Assembly: GCA_043781315.1 (NCBI GenBank)
Contig: JAYWBR010000093.1
Span: 1-20,316 of the forward strand
Source: CAIQOK01 sp043781315
GTDB taxonomy: Bacteria > Verrucomicrobiota > Verrucomicrobiia > Limisphaerales > CAIQOK01
DNA length: 20,316 nucleotides
Reading direction: 5' to 3'
Shown in pieces: positions 1 through 6,657 of the stretch. Under the pieces are notes generated by a model, which saw nothing but the letters and a program-made list of their open reading frames with translations, was not told where the DNA came from and ran no database searches. Each line of letters begins with the position of its first letter. The first letter of the stretch is position 1. Made by a program: the position numbers and the translations under genes.

Positions 1-608
1 CGGAACAGCGTGGTCGTCAAAAATTTCCGGCGGCGCTTTTTGCGGTCGAGATAGACATAGAGCATGTCGCTCGTGTCGAACTGCGCCTCGTACCAGGAAC
101 CGCGATCAGGAATGATGCGGAACGAGTGCAGCATTTTGCCGTTCAAATGTTGCGTCGCTTCGAACGCCAGACCGGGTGAGCGGTGCAACTGGCTGACGAT
201 GACGCGTTCGGCACCGTTGATGACAAAGGTGCCCTGCGGCGTCATGAGCGGCAGTTCGCCCATGAACACTTTTTCTTCGCGGGTGGTCTTGCTCTCTTCC
301 TTGAGCAGGAAGGTGACGTAGAGCGGCGCGCCATAGGTCAGGCCTTCGCGTAGACAGTCCAGCCAGGTCAGCTTCGGCTCGCCGATCTCGTACGAGTGGA
401 AATCCAGCACGCACTTGCCATCGTAGCTCTCGATGGGAAAGACCTCGGTGAACACGGCCTGGAGGCCGTGGTTCTTCCGCTTGGACTGCGGAATCTCCGC
501 CTGGAGGAACTCCTTGTACGATTGCGTCTGCAATTCGATCAGGTTCGGCGGCGAGATGATCTCTTTGATTTTTCCGAAATTAATACGTTCAGTGGATCGA
601 GATGGCAT
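1..608 (-). CDS. rpoB: RNA polymerase beta subunit, N-terminal part (runs off window)
   Basis: This is the start of the beta subunit of DNA-dependent RNA polymerase. Translation begins at an ATG at 606-608 with MPSRSTERINFGKI and stays open to base 1, giving 202 codons of a protein normally about 1,200-1,400 residues long. Recognisable beta-subunit segments include PPNLIELQTQSYKEFL near the N-terminus, then YGAPLYVTF, GELPLMTPQGTFVINGAERV and VSQLHRSPG, which belong to the beta protrusion and lobe region around the rifampicin-binding fold. The last visible residues match the LYVYLDRKKRRK stretch. It follows rplL on the same strand, the usual rplKAJL-rpoBC order. Transcription probably reads through from rplL past the hairpin at 789-815. 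The truncation is only the window edge. Confidence 0.97.
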   Translation of the reverse strand, partial: MPSRSTERINFGKIKEIISPPNLIELQTQSYKEFLQAEIPQSKRKNHGLQAVFTEVFPIESYDGKCVLDFHSYEIGEPKLTWLDCLREGLTYGAPLYVTFLLKEESKTTREEKVFMGELPLMTPQGTFVINGAERVIVSQLHRSPGLAFEATQHLNGKMLHSFRIIPDRGSWYEAQFDTSDMLYVYLDRKKRRRKFLTTTLF

Positions 609-788
609 TTGTTATTCTTTCAAAGTGGCCGGCAACTGCGCCCGCACGTTGTTTCTGCTAAACGACACAAGGCAAGTGCGCTGTATTCCCAGCGAACTTG
701 CCGTACTCCCGGCCGCTTGCGCGGCGCTGCTAAAAAATTGAATGGGTCTGCGAATCTAAAATTATCCCGCGGCGGCCGCAGGCGAAAC

Positions 789-815
789 GGGGCGGCGGAA
801 TCAATCCGCCGCCCC
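789..815 (-). terminator. Perfect 11-bp hairpin between rplL and rpoB (partial terminator or RNase site)
   Basis: Arms 789-799 and 805-815 are perfect reverse complements (GGGGCGGCGGA / TCCGCCGCCCC) with a 5-base loop. On the minus strand the hairpin starts about 15 bases after the rplL stop and is followed only by GTTTCG, so there is no real U-tract. In E. coli the rplL-rpoB gap holds a partial terminator and an RNase III cleavage site that set the ribosomal protein to RNA polymerase ratio. A similar role here is inferred from position. The remaining roughly 180 bases before rpoB show no clear promoter. Confidence 0.65.
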
Positions 816-829
816 AGATAAAACACCAA

Positions 830-1216
830 TTACTTGACTTCGACTTTGGCGCCAGCTTCTTCGAGCTTCTTCTTGGCGTTGTCGGAATCTGCCTTGTTCG
901 CGCCTTCCAGCACGGGCTTCGGCGCACCTTCGACGAGGGCTTTGGCTTCTGCCAGGCCGAGGCCGGCCTTGACTTCGCGCACGGCTTTGATCGCGGCGAT
1001 TTTCTTCTCCGCCGGAACGGAGACGAGGATCACGTCAAACGTGTCTTTCGCTTCCACCGGAGCAGCAGCAGCGGCACCACCACCAGCAGCGGCAACCGCC
1101 ACGGGCGCGGCGGCAGTCACGCCCCACTTGGTTTCGAGTTCTTTGACGAGATCGGCGATTTCGATCACGGTCGCGTTGCTTAACAGTTCTACAATGTTTG
1201 CTTTATCGAGGGCCAT
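830..1216 (-). CDS. rplL: 50S ribosomal protein L7/L12
   Basis: This is the ribosomal stalk protein that recruits and activates the translational GTPases (EF-Tu, EF-G, IF2, RF3). The 128 residues show the full family layout: an N-terminal dimerisation helix pair (about 1-33, with NIVELLSNATVIEIADLVKELE), an Ala/Gly/Pro-rich flexible hinge (about 35-53) and the C-terminal globular domain. The C-terminal domain has the conserved FDVILVSVPAEKKIAAIKAVRE and GLGLAEAKALVEGAPKPV segments that contact GTPases. The length is normal (about 120-130). It lies downstream of rplJ after a 151-base gap, wide for this pair. No frameshift or missing segment is visible. The identification is secure. Confidence 0.98.
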   Translation of the reverse strand: MALDKANIVELLSNATVIEIADLVKELETKWGVTAAAPVAVAAAGGGAAAAAPVEAKDTFDVILVSVPAEKKIAAIKAVREVKAGLGLAEAKALVEGAPKPVLEGANKADSDNAKKKLEEAGAKVEVK

Positions 1217-1323
1217 ATTACGTTTCTTTCAGTTCGTCTCGTCGTCGCCGCGGCTGCGGCGTTTTCAGTTCACTTGCCAGCAAACCGACGATTTACGTTT
1301 TGGGTTGTTGTGGTTGTTTCTCT

Positions 1324-1346
1324 CAACCGCCGGTTTGGCGCGGTTG
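1324..1346 (-). other. Hairpin in the rplJ-rplL gap
   Basis: The 151-base gap between rplJ and rplL contains CAACCG (1324-1329) and its complement CGGTTG (1341-1346), with some further inner pairing. On the minus strand it begins about 20 bases after the rplJ stop codon. It is not followed by a U-run, so it is more likely a processing or stability element than a terminator. I see nothing else in this gap apart from the rplL start region. Confidence 0.35.
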
Positions 1347-1367
1347 AAAAAGTTAAATTCAGACGGC

Positions 1368-1880
1368 CTACGCGCCTTTGTCGGCCTTGGCCTGCAACAC
1401 GCGCACCAGCTGGCTGGCCGGCGTGTTCATCAATGCGACCAGCTTGGTGGCCGGCGCGTTCAATACGCCGAGCAGTTTCCCGCGTAGCACTTCGATGCTC
1501 GGCAGATCAGCCAAGGCAATGATGTCCTTGTCGGCCAGCCGCTGGCTGTTCAGATAGCCGAATTTAATTTTCGGCTTTTCAAATTCAGCGCTGAAGGTCT
1601 TGACGACTTTCGCCGCTGCGGAAATGTCCTTCTTGCCGGTGACCACGGCCATCTGCCCAACCAAGGCTCCGGCCAGATCCGCGATGCCCGCTTCCTTGAC
1701 GGCGATGCGGAAGATGGAATTCTTGACGACATGCACTTCCGCACCCGCCTTGGTCAGGCGTTTGCGCAGTTCGGTCAGATGCTCCACTTTCAGACCGCGA
1801 TAATCCACCACCAGAAAGAACGGCGAACCGTTGACCCGGGCGATGTATTCCTTCGTTAAATTTTGTTTTTCGAGACGCAT
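1368..1880 (-). CDS. rplJ: 50S ribosomal protein L10
   Basis: L10 is the base of the ribosomal stalk: its N-terminal domain binds 23S rRNA with L11, and its C-terminal helix carries L7/L12 dimers. The 170-residue product starts MRLEKQNLTKEYIARV and contains the family signature VDYRGLKVEHLTELRKRL followed by VVKNSIFRIAVKE. The length matches bacterial L10 (165-175). The C-terminal Ala/Leu-rich helix (LLGVLNAPATKLVALMNTPASQ onward) is the L7/L12 docking region. The gap to the upstream rplA stop is only 31 bases, too short for the long L10-(L12)4-binding leader found before rplJ in E. coli. Any autoregulation must therefore use another site. Confidence 0.98.
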   Translation of the reverse strand: MRLEKQNLTKEYIARVNGSPFFLVVDYRGLKVEHLTELRKRLTKAGAEVHVVKNSIFRIAVKEAGIADLAGALVGQMAVVTGKKDISAAAKVVKTFSAEFEKPKIKFGYLNSQRLADKDIIALADLPSIEVLRGKLLGVLNAPATKLVALMNTPASQLVRVLQAKADKGA

Positions 1881-1911
1881 ATTCTCAGTTCGTTAAATGG
1901 TTAGGCCGAGT

Positions 1912-2607
1912 TTAGCTCGTGGCGAATTCCTTCAAGTCCACCGTCACCGGCGGACTCATCGTTGCCGAAAGCGTGCAGCTGTGAATGTAAGCGCCCTTCA
2001 AACTGTTGGGCCGGGCCTTGGAGACCGCTTCGATGACGGCCCGCGCATTTTCCTCGATCTGCGGCGGTGTGAACGAGACTTTGCCGACGGCCACATGCAC
2101 GTTGCCCGCCTTGTCCACCTTGAACTCGACGCGGCCAGCTTTGACTTCCCGCACGGCTTTCGCCGTGTCGTCGGTCACGGTGCCGGTCTTCGGATTCGGC
2201 ATCAGGCCGCGCGGCCCGAGCACCTTGCCCAGCTTGCGAACTTCGGACATCGCTTCAGGCGTGGCCACGGCGACATCGAAATCATTCCAGCCGGAATTGC
2301 ACTTGGCGATCATGTCCTCAAAGCCGACGAACTCCGCGCCCGCAGCCTTGGCCGCATCGGCGGAGGGTCCGCTCTTGGCGAACACCAGCACGCGGACGTT
2401 TTTACCGCTGCCGTTGGGCAGCGGAACGGTGCCGCGCACCATCTGGTCGGACTGCTTCGGATCCACTCCGAGGCGGAAGGCGAGGTCAACGGTTTCGTTG
2501 AACTTCGCTTTCGGAAATTTGTGGAGCACTTCCACGGCGGACTTGAGTGAATAAGACTTTTTCTTGTCCACCAGTTCGAGGGCTTTTTTGAATCGTTTGC
2601 TGGGCAT
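1912..2607 (-). CDS. rplA: 50S ribosomal protein L1
   Basis: L1 forms the mobile stalk next to the E-site and moves deacylated tRNA out of the ribosome. In many bacteria it also represses its own operon by binding mRNA near rplK. The 231-residue protein starts MPSKRFKKALELVDKKK. It holds the family hallmarks VDLAFRLGVDPKQSDQMVRG, the insertion domain with VLVFAKSG, the signature KLGKVLGPRGLMPNPKTGTV around residue 125-145, and KAGRVEFKVDKAGNVHVAVGK. The length is typical (225-240). It sits between rplK and rplJ in the standard order, 53 bases after rplK. Confidence 0.98.
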   Translation of the reverse strand: MPSKRFKKALELVDKKKSYSLKSAVEVLHKFPKAKFNETVDLAFRLGVDPKQSDQMVRGTVPLPNGSGKNVRVLVFAKSGPSADAAKAAGAEFVGFEDMIAKCNSGWNDFDVAVATPEAMSEVRKLGKVLGPRGLMPNPKTGTVTDDTAKAVREVKAGRVEFKVDKAGNVHVAVGKVSFTPPQIEENARAVIEAVSKARPNSLKGAYIHSCTLSATMSPPVTVDLKEFATS

Positions 2608-2660
2608 TTTTAGTTTTGCGGTGCAAGCGAGCTTTGAGGCTCTCCCGCGGTTGTCTGCAA

Positions 2661-3086
2661 TTAACCGACGACTTCGATGCCCATGCTGCGGGCAGTGCCG
2701 GAGATCACACGAACAGCGGCGTCTTCCGACCCGACGTTCATGTCATCTTTTTTCATTTTGATGATTTCCAAAATCTGTTTGCGCGTCACCTTGCCGACCT
2801 TGTCCTTATTCGGCACTTTTGAGCCGGCGGTGATGCCGGCGGCCTTCTTGAGCAGGATGGCCGCGGGCGGCGACTTGGTGATGAAGGTGAAGGACTTGTC
2901 CTGGAACACCGTGATGACCACGGGAATCACCAGTCCGGCCTGGTCCTTGGTGCGGGCGTTGAATTCTTTGCAGAAGCCCATGATGTTGACGCCGTGCTGA
3001 CCGAGCGCGGGGCCGACGGGCGGGGCGGGGTTCGCCTGGCCTGCGGGAATCTGCAATCTGATCTGTCCTGTAATCTTCTTTGCCAT
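2661..3086 (-). CDS. rplK: 50S ribosomal protein L11
   Basis: L11 binds the GTPase-associated region of 23S rRNA and is needed for factor-dependent GTP hydrolysis and RelA activation. The 141 residues begin MAKKITGQIRLQIPAGQANPAPPVGPALGQ, the proline-rich N-terminal domain. The C-terminal RNA-binding domain carries KDKVGKVTRKQILEI and the final GTARSMGIEV signature. The length equals that of E. coli L11 (142). It follows nusG by 75 bases. That gap holds a short period-7 repeat next to the nusG stop and an A/T-rich stretch immediately before the rplK start. Confidence 0.98.
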   Translation of the reverse strand: MAKKITGQIRLQIPAGQANPAPPVGPALGQHGVNIMGFCKEFNARTKDQAGLVIPVVITVFQDKSFTFITKSPPAAILLKKAAGITAGSKVPNKDKVGKVTRKQILEIIKMKKDDMNVGSEDAAVRVISGTARSMGIEVVG

Positions 3087-3137
3087 AATTAAAAAATTTA
3101 AATGTGATTCGTGAACCGTAAAAATGGCTTCGTGCCT

Positions 3138-3165
3138 TTTTCACGTTTCACGTTTCACTCGTCAC
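3138..3165. repeat. Period-7 tandem repeat over the nusG stop codon
   Basis: Four consecutive 7-mers read TTTTCAC, GTTTCAC, GTTTCAC, TCGTCAC on the plus strand, which is GTGACGA, GTGAAAC, GTGAAAC, GTGAAAA in the nusG direction. All share the TCAC/GTGA end. The nusG stop codon (TGA, 3162-3164) lies inside the first unit in the direction of transcription. Two units are exact and two are diverged. Confidence 0.7.
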
Positions 3166-3710
3166 GCTTTCTCAACTTGCCAGTATTCCAGTTCCACCGG
3201 CGTATTGCGACCAAAAATATTGACTGTCACTTTCAACTTGCCGCGCTCCGGTTCGATCTCCTCGATCAAGCCGCTGAAATTCAGGAACGGACCGTTGTTG
3301 ATCTTCACCGTTTCGCCGACGGCGAAGCTGACCTTCGGGCGTTCGGAATCTTCCGACGCGGAAATCTGGGCCTTGATCGCCTCGACCTCTTCGGTCGGGG
3401 TCGGGATCGGCGGTTCGCCGCCGACAAAGCCGATCACACCGGGCGTTTCCTTGATGAAATACCAAGCGGCCTCGATGATCTTCTTGTTGTCATCGAGCAA
3501 AACCATGTCCACGAACACGTAGCCCGGCCAGAGCTTGCGGTTGGTAACCGTCTTCTTCTGGTTGCGGACTTCAACAACCTTTTCCATCGGCACCAGCACC
3601 TCGGTCACGTATTCGCCCATCTCCTCGGGCTTGATGCGTTTCTCGATGCTGTCCTTGACCTTTTGTTCAAGGCCGGAAAGGGTTTGGATGACGAACCACT
3701 GGCTTGGCAT
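3162..3710 (-). CDS. nusG: Transcription termination/antitermination protein NusG
   Basis: NusG binds RNA polymerase through its NGN domain and links it to Rho or to ribosomal protein S10 through its KOW domain. The 182-residue product begins MPSQWFVIQTLSGLEQKVKD, the usual NGN opening, with WPGYVFVDMVL near residue 60-70 and TPGVIGFVGG near 90-100. The C-terminal KOW domain runs from about residue 125 (VGETVKINNGPFLNFSGLIE) to the end, with the conserved FGRNTPVELEYWQVEK. The length is normal. The start lies seven bases after the secE stop, so the two are very probably co-transcribed. The 3' end runs into a heptanucleotide repeat, where the stop codon lies. Confidence 0.98.
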   Translation of the reverse strand: MPSQWFVIQTLSGLEQKVKDSIEKRIKPEEMGEYVTEVLVPMEKVVEVRNQKKTVTNRKLWPGYVFVDMVLLDDNKKIIEAAWYFIKETPGVIGFVGGEPPIPTPTEEVEAIKAQISASEDSERPKVSFAVGETVKINNGPFLNFSGLIEEIEPERGKLKVTVNIFGRNTPVELEYWQVEKA

Positions 3711-3717
3711 GATCGTA

Positions 3718-3984
3718 TTATATCTTCGAGATGAAATGCACCACGTTTACAAACACGTAGTCCACGACCATGGTGAAGACGCCGAGCGCCACGATGGAGA
3801 CGGCAATGAGCAGGGTGGAACCCTTCAGTTCATCCCACGTCGGCCAGGTGCATTTGCGCAGCTCTTCCTTCGTCAACTGCACGTAATTCGAGAGGCGGAC
3901 GAGGTAGCCCTTCCACCACAAGAGTGAAAAGACCACGCCGACCACCACGACCCAGATCAAGATTGTCTGTAAATGTTGTGACAC
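3718..3984 (-). CDS. secE: Preprotein translocase subunit SecE
   Basis: SecE clamps the two halves of the SecY channel in the inner membrane. The 88-residue protein has a first hydrophobic helix (about residues 8-24, ILIWVVVVGVVFSLLWW) and an amphipathic surface helix with the family signature VQLTKEELRKCTWPTWDELKG. A final transmembrane helix (about 54-80, STLLIAVSIVALGVFTMVV) follows. One-TM SecE proteins are about 60 residues, so this is a longer two-TM form. It is followed closely by nusG, and its start is 31 bases from the CCA end of tRNA-Ser, which supports a common transcript with processing of the tRNAs. Confidence 0.96.
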   Translation of the reverse strand: MSQHLQTILIWVVVVGVVFSLLWWKGYLVRLSNYVQLTKEELRKCTWPTWDELKGSTLLIAVSIVALGVFTMVVDYVFVNVVHFISKI

Positions 3985-4015
3985 AAAAAAATTCTTTCAC
4001 TCTGCCCGGCCAAAC

Positions 4016-4105
4016 TGGCGGAGAGGGAGGGATTCGAACCCCCGTTGAGCTTTCACCCAAAGCGGTTTTCAAGACCGCCGCGATAGACCACTCTGCCACC
4101 TCTCC
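4016..4105 (-). tRNA. tRNA-Ser (anticodon TGA)
   Basis: A 90-base class II tRNA including an encoded CCA (4016-4018). The acceptor stem GGAGAGG/CCTCTCC pairs perfectly (4099-4105 with 4020-4026). The D-arm carries GCAGAGTGG, the anticodon loop reads CTTGAAA with TGA as anticodon, the long variable arm is present as expected for serine, and the T-arm contains GGTTCGAATCC. It sits between tRNA-Trp and secE. Confidence 0.96.
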
Positions 4106-4117
4106 AAGTTCGCAGAC

Positions 4118-4193
4118 TGGCACGGCGTGCAGGACTTGAACCTGCAACCAACGGTTTTGGAGACCGCTACTCTACCAATTGAGCTAACGCCGT
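4118..4193 (-). tRNA. tRNA-Trp (anticodon CCA)
   Basis: A 76-base tRNA with an encoded 3' CCA (4118-4120). The acceptor stem ACGGCGT/ACGCCGT is fully paired (4187-4193 with 4122-4128). It has a D-arm AGCTCAATTGGTAGAG, an anticodon loop CTCCAAA with CCA as anticodon, and a T-arm GCAGG-TTCAAGT-CCTGC. A tRNA-Trp between tuf and secE is common in bacteria, which supports the call. Confidence 0.97.
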
Positions 4194-4226
4194 AACCGCC
4201 GTCGGGCAACCTGCGTTGCCGCCAAC

Positions 4227-4258
4227 AAAAGGGGAGGCGGGAATTTTCCCGCGCTCCC
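4227..4258 (-). terminator. Terminator-like hairpin after tuf
   Basis: In the direction of tuf transcription, a GC-rich stem (GGGAGCGCGGGAA pairing with TTCCCGCCTCCC, one bulged base; 4232-4258) starts about ten bases after the tuf stop and is followed by CTTTTG (4227-4230 as A's on the plus strand). The short U-run suggests a weak or leaky terminator. It could raise tuf expression relative to the downstream tRNA-secE-nusG genes. No separate promoter is visible between it and tRNA-Trp. Confidence 0.6.
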
Positions 4259-4268
4259 GTTTTAAATC

Positions 4269-5459
4269 TTACGCCTTGACGACATCCGACACGCGTCCCG
4301 CACCAATCGTGCGGCCGCCTTCACGGATCGCGAAGCGCAGACCTTTTTCCATCGCGACCGGCTTCTGGAGTTCCACGTCCACCGCGACGTTGTCGCCGGG
4401 CATGACCATTTCCACGCCCGTGGGCAGGTTCAAAGTGCCGGTGACATCGCTGGTGCGGAAATAAAACTGCGGGCGGTAGTTCGTGAAGAACGGCGTATGA
4501 CGGCCGCCCTCGTCCTTCGTCAGCACGTACACTTCGGCCTTGAATTTTGTGTAAGGCTGGATGGAACCCGGCTTGGCGAGAACCATGCCGCGTTCCACTT
4601 CTTCCTTCTTGGTGCCGCGCAGCAGCACGCCGACGTTGTCGCCCGCGTTCGCGTAGTCCAGCAGCTTGCGGAACATTTCGATGTCCGTCGCCGTGGTCTT
4701 GCGCGTGTCTTTCAAGCCGACGATTTCAACTTCGTCCATCTTCTTGAGGACGCCGCGCTCCACACGACCGGTCACAACCGTGCCGCGACCTTCAATGTTG
4801 AACACGTCTTCCACGCACATCAGGAAGGGCTTGTCCACTTCGCGCACCGGATCCGGCACGAACGTGTCCAGCGCTTCAAGCAAATCAGCAATGGCCTTTT
4901 CACCTTCCGGCTTGCCCGCGAGGGCCGCCGTGGCGGAACCGCGAATGATCGGCGTCTTTTCGCCGGGGAAACCGTACTTGGTCAGCAAATCGCGGATTTC
5001 CATTTCGATCAGCTCGAGCAGATCAGCATCGGCGAGGTCAACCTTGTTCAGGAAAACCACAATGCTCGGCACGCCGACCTGGCGGGCGAGCAGGATGTGC
5101 TCACGGGTCTGGGGCATCGGGCCGTCCGCCGCGCTGACGACGAGCGTCGCACCGTCCATCTGCGCCGCGCCGGTGATCATGTTCTTCACATAGTCCGCGT
5201 GGCCGGGGCAGTCAACGTGTGCGTAATGGCGCTTATTGCTTTCGTATTCGACGTGTGAAACCGCAATCGTCACCGTCTTGGTGTCGTCGCGAACCGTGCC
5301 GCCCTTGGTGATGTCGGCGTAGGAGATAGGCGGAGCCATGCCTTTGCGGCTCTGCACCGCGACGATGGCCGCCGTGAGGGTGGATTTGCCGTGGTCAACG
5401 TGCCCGATGGTGCCGACATTGACGTGCGGTTTCGTTCTTTGAAATTGTTCTTTTGCCAT
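4269..5459 (-). CDS. tuf: Elongation factor Tu
   Basis: EF-Tu delivers aminoacyl-tRNA to the ribosomal A-site as a GTP complex. The 396-residue protein has all three domains. The G domain carries the P-loop GHVDHGKST (19-27), DCPGH with the catalytic His at 87, NKVD and RGSA. Domain II contains GRGTVVTGRVERG, and domain III ends LRFAIREGGRTIGAG. The length is typical (394-397). The switch I effector loop is unusual: where E. coli has a segment ending KARGITI, this protein reads ITKGGTVRDDTKTVTI (50-65), two residues longer and without the Arg-Gly pair, although the Mg-binding Thr is kept (Thr64). The P-loop Thr is also Ser here. It lies between tRNA-Thr and tRNA-Trp under the strong promoter at 5711-5739. 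Confidence 0.98.
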   Translation of the reverse strand: MAKEQFQRTKPHVNVGTIGHVDHGKSTLTAAIVAVQSRKGMAPPISYADITKGGTVRDDTKTVTIAVSHVEYESNKRHYAHVDCPGHADYVKNMITGAAQMDGATLVVSAADGPMPQTREHILLARQVGVPSIVVFLNKVDLADADLLELIEMEIRDLLTKYGFPGEKTPIIRGSATAALAGKPEGEKAIADLLEALDTFVPDPVREVDKPFLMCVEDVFNIEGRGTVVTGRVERGVLKKMDEVEIVGLKDTRKTTATDIEMFRKLLDYANAGDNVGVLLRGTKKEEVERGMVLAKPGSIQPYTKFKAEVYVLTKDEGGRHTPFFTNYRPQFYFRTSDVTGTLNLPTGVEMVMPGDNVAVDVELQKPVAMEKGLRFAIREGGRTIGAGRVSDVVKA

Positions 5460-5512
5460 AGCTAGCTTTTTTGTTGTTCGCGTTTACAGCTTCGTTGTTT
5501 CGTTTGTTTTGC

Positions 5513-5588
5513 TGGAGCCCATGATCAGGATTGAACTGATGACCTCGTCCTTACCAAGGACGTGCTCTACCAACTGAGCTACATGGGC
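5513..5588 (-). tRNA. tRNA-Thr (anticodon GGT)
   Basis: A 76-base tRNA with an encoded CCA (5513-5515) and discriminator U. The acceptor stem GCCCATG/CATGGGC is perfect (5582-5588 with 5517-5523). The D-arm reads AGCTCAGTTGGTAGAGC, the anticodon stem-loop CGTCC-TTGGTAA-GGACG with GGT as anticodon, and the T-arm contains GTTCAATCC. It is the first gene of the tuf transcription unit, the same tRNA-Thr-tuf linkage seen in many bacteria. Confidence 0.97.
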
Positions 5589-5628
5589 ACCCGCTAAATG
5601 CAAATAATCCTGATACCTATAAAGCGAC

Positions 5629-5676
5629 AAAAAAACCATCGTCTTAAATGCTTCAGAAAAAGCTTAAAGGACGACG
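5629..5676 (-). terminator. Terminator-like hairpin in the tRNA-Thr/tuf leader
   Basis: In the direction of transcription, CGTCGTC... (5662-5676) can pair with ...GACGATG (5637-5651) over about 13 base pairs, with a seven-pair outer helix including one G-U, an inner A/T-rich part with bulges, and a GC closing pair near the loop. It is followed by GG and seven U's (5629-5635). It lies about 30 bases after the predicted transcription start and before tRNA-Thr, so it could be an attenuator. A role as an RNA-processing stem is the alternative. Confidence 0.5.
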
Positions 5677-5710
5677 ATTTTTCGCACTTTACGGCCCAAT
5701 GACTTTGTTG

Positions 5711-5739
5711 AAAATACGGAACCTGCGAATCCGTGTCAA
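5711..5739 (-). promoter_or_regulatory. Sigma-70 type promoter of the tRNA-Thr-tuf-secE-nusG-ribosomal unit
   Basis: On the minus strand, TTGACA (5734-5739, perfect -35) is followed after exactly 17 bases by TATTTT (5711-5716, 4/6 match to TATAAT). The upstream flank on this strand is A/T-rich (CAAAATTTTTTCTCAAAAAC), resembling an UP element. The predicted transcription start is near 5704, about 115 bases before tRNA-Thr. This is the clearest promoter in the window and the only strong one found for the block down to rpoB. Confidence 0.8.
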
Positions 5740-5883
5740 CGTTTTTGAGAAAAAATTTTGACCGTTTTTTATTCTGCACAAGGTGCCGCCTGGAATGGAT
5801 TCACTATTGCACACACGCCCGACCGCCTGATGCCCGGCGCTACGGGCCCAAAAGAAATGCCGTCCGGCAGACGCTCAAGCAGC

Positions 5884-6657
5884 CTACGGATTCGTCATCA
5901 GGTCTTCCATGAGCGCCAGCGCGACAGCTTCGGCAATCTCAGGCTCGCTGAAACCAGCCAGGGATCCGGGCGACCGGCGTTTCGCAACATCAGCAGAGGC
6001 GGCCTGTCCGAGAATTTTTGAATCGGCCAGCCGAACCGCCATGGCTTGGATGTTGGGGTTGCTCGATGGTGCTTGAGGTTGCGAGGAAATCAGCACCTCG
6101 ACCACCACGTCGGCGAGCTTGCCGAGGGCTTCGCGACTCTGACGCGTCTCCGCCGTCTCGGGCGCACCAATAAAGGCTGCCGCCGGTTTGTCGCCCAAGA
6201 TTGCCGCCGCAGTTTTTTGATTCACCAAGATCACGTCCGCCTGATGCCACGGACGGCCAAACTGGCGCTCCACTTCCCGCCCAACCCGCTGGTCGGAGAA
6301 TGTCCCGGCACCCTGCCCCTCCGCCAGCTCGCGGCTCACCAGCAACAACATTCGCGGGCTGCCGAGTTTTGGATACGCCGCCTTGAAACGGCCAATGGTT
6401 GCCTTCGCCTGTTCCGCCGGGACCAACGCAGCGGGTTGTTTCTGCTCGGAAACCGCCACCTCGCCGGTGGTCTGGACGGAAACGCGTGCGGCCGACCAGG
6501 GCGGCGGTTGAAAGTTGGTATCCTCCCACACCATCGGCAGCGGCGGCAAGGGGGCCGGCAGCGGTGGATGGGGGAAGGTCAACGTGCCGCGCTGGGCATG
6601 AGCCGCCGTGACGGCGGACAGGACGAGAAGATTGATAGTGCCATTTAATTTTTTCAT
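5884..6657 (-). CDS. Secreted protein of unknown function
   Basis: I do not recognise this 257-residue protein with certainty. The start chosen is the ATG at 6655-6657 because it opens a classic signal peptide (MKKLNGTINLLVLSAVTAAHA, cleavage after AHA); the frame stays open further upstream but without export features. The mature protein begins with a Pro-rich stretch. It then shows an alpha/beta pattern with RMLLLVSREL, ADVILVNQKTAAAIL, LADVVVEVLISS and AMAVRLADSKILG. The order of strand, 'ADVV.EV' and 'A.RL.D...L' loosely recalls the periplasmic LpoB/CsgG-type fold, but this is only a resemblance. It stands alone on the minus strand, upstream of the tuf promoter. A -10-like TATACT lies six bases before the ATG with no Shine-Dalgarno, so translation may be leaderless. 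Confidence 0.75.
   Translation of the reverse strand: MKKLNGTINLLVLSAVTAAHAQRGTLTFPHPPLPAPLPPLPMVWEDTNFQPPPWSAARVSVQTTGEVAVSEQKQPAALVPAEQAKATIGRFKAAYPKLGSPRMLLLVSRELAEGQGAGTFSDQRVGREVERQFGRPWHQADVILVNQKTAAAILGDKPAAAFIGAPETAETRQSREALGKLADVVVEVLISSQPQAPSSNPNIQAMAVRLADSKILGQAASADVAKRRSPGSLAGFSEPEIAEAVALALMEDLMTNP

Noticed and set aside
3712..3725. TATAAT just before nusG as a -10 box
   Set aside because: It is formed by the last secE codons and stop codon, has no -35 box at 16-18 bases upstream, and the genes are almost certainly co-transcribed.
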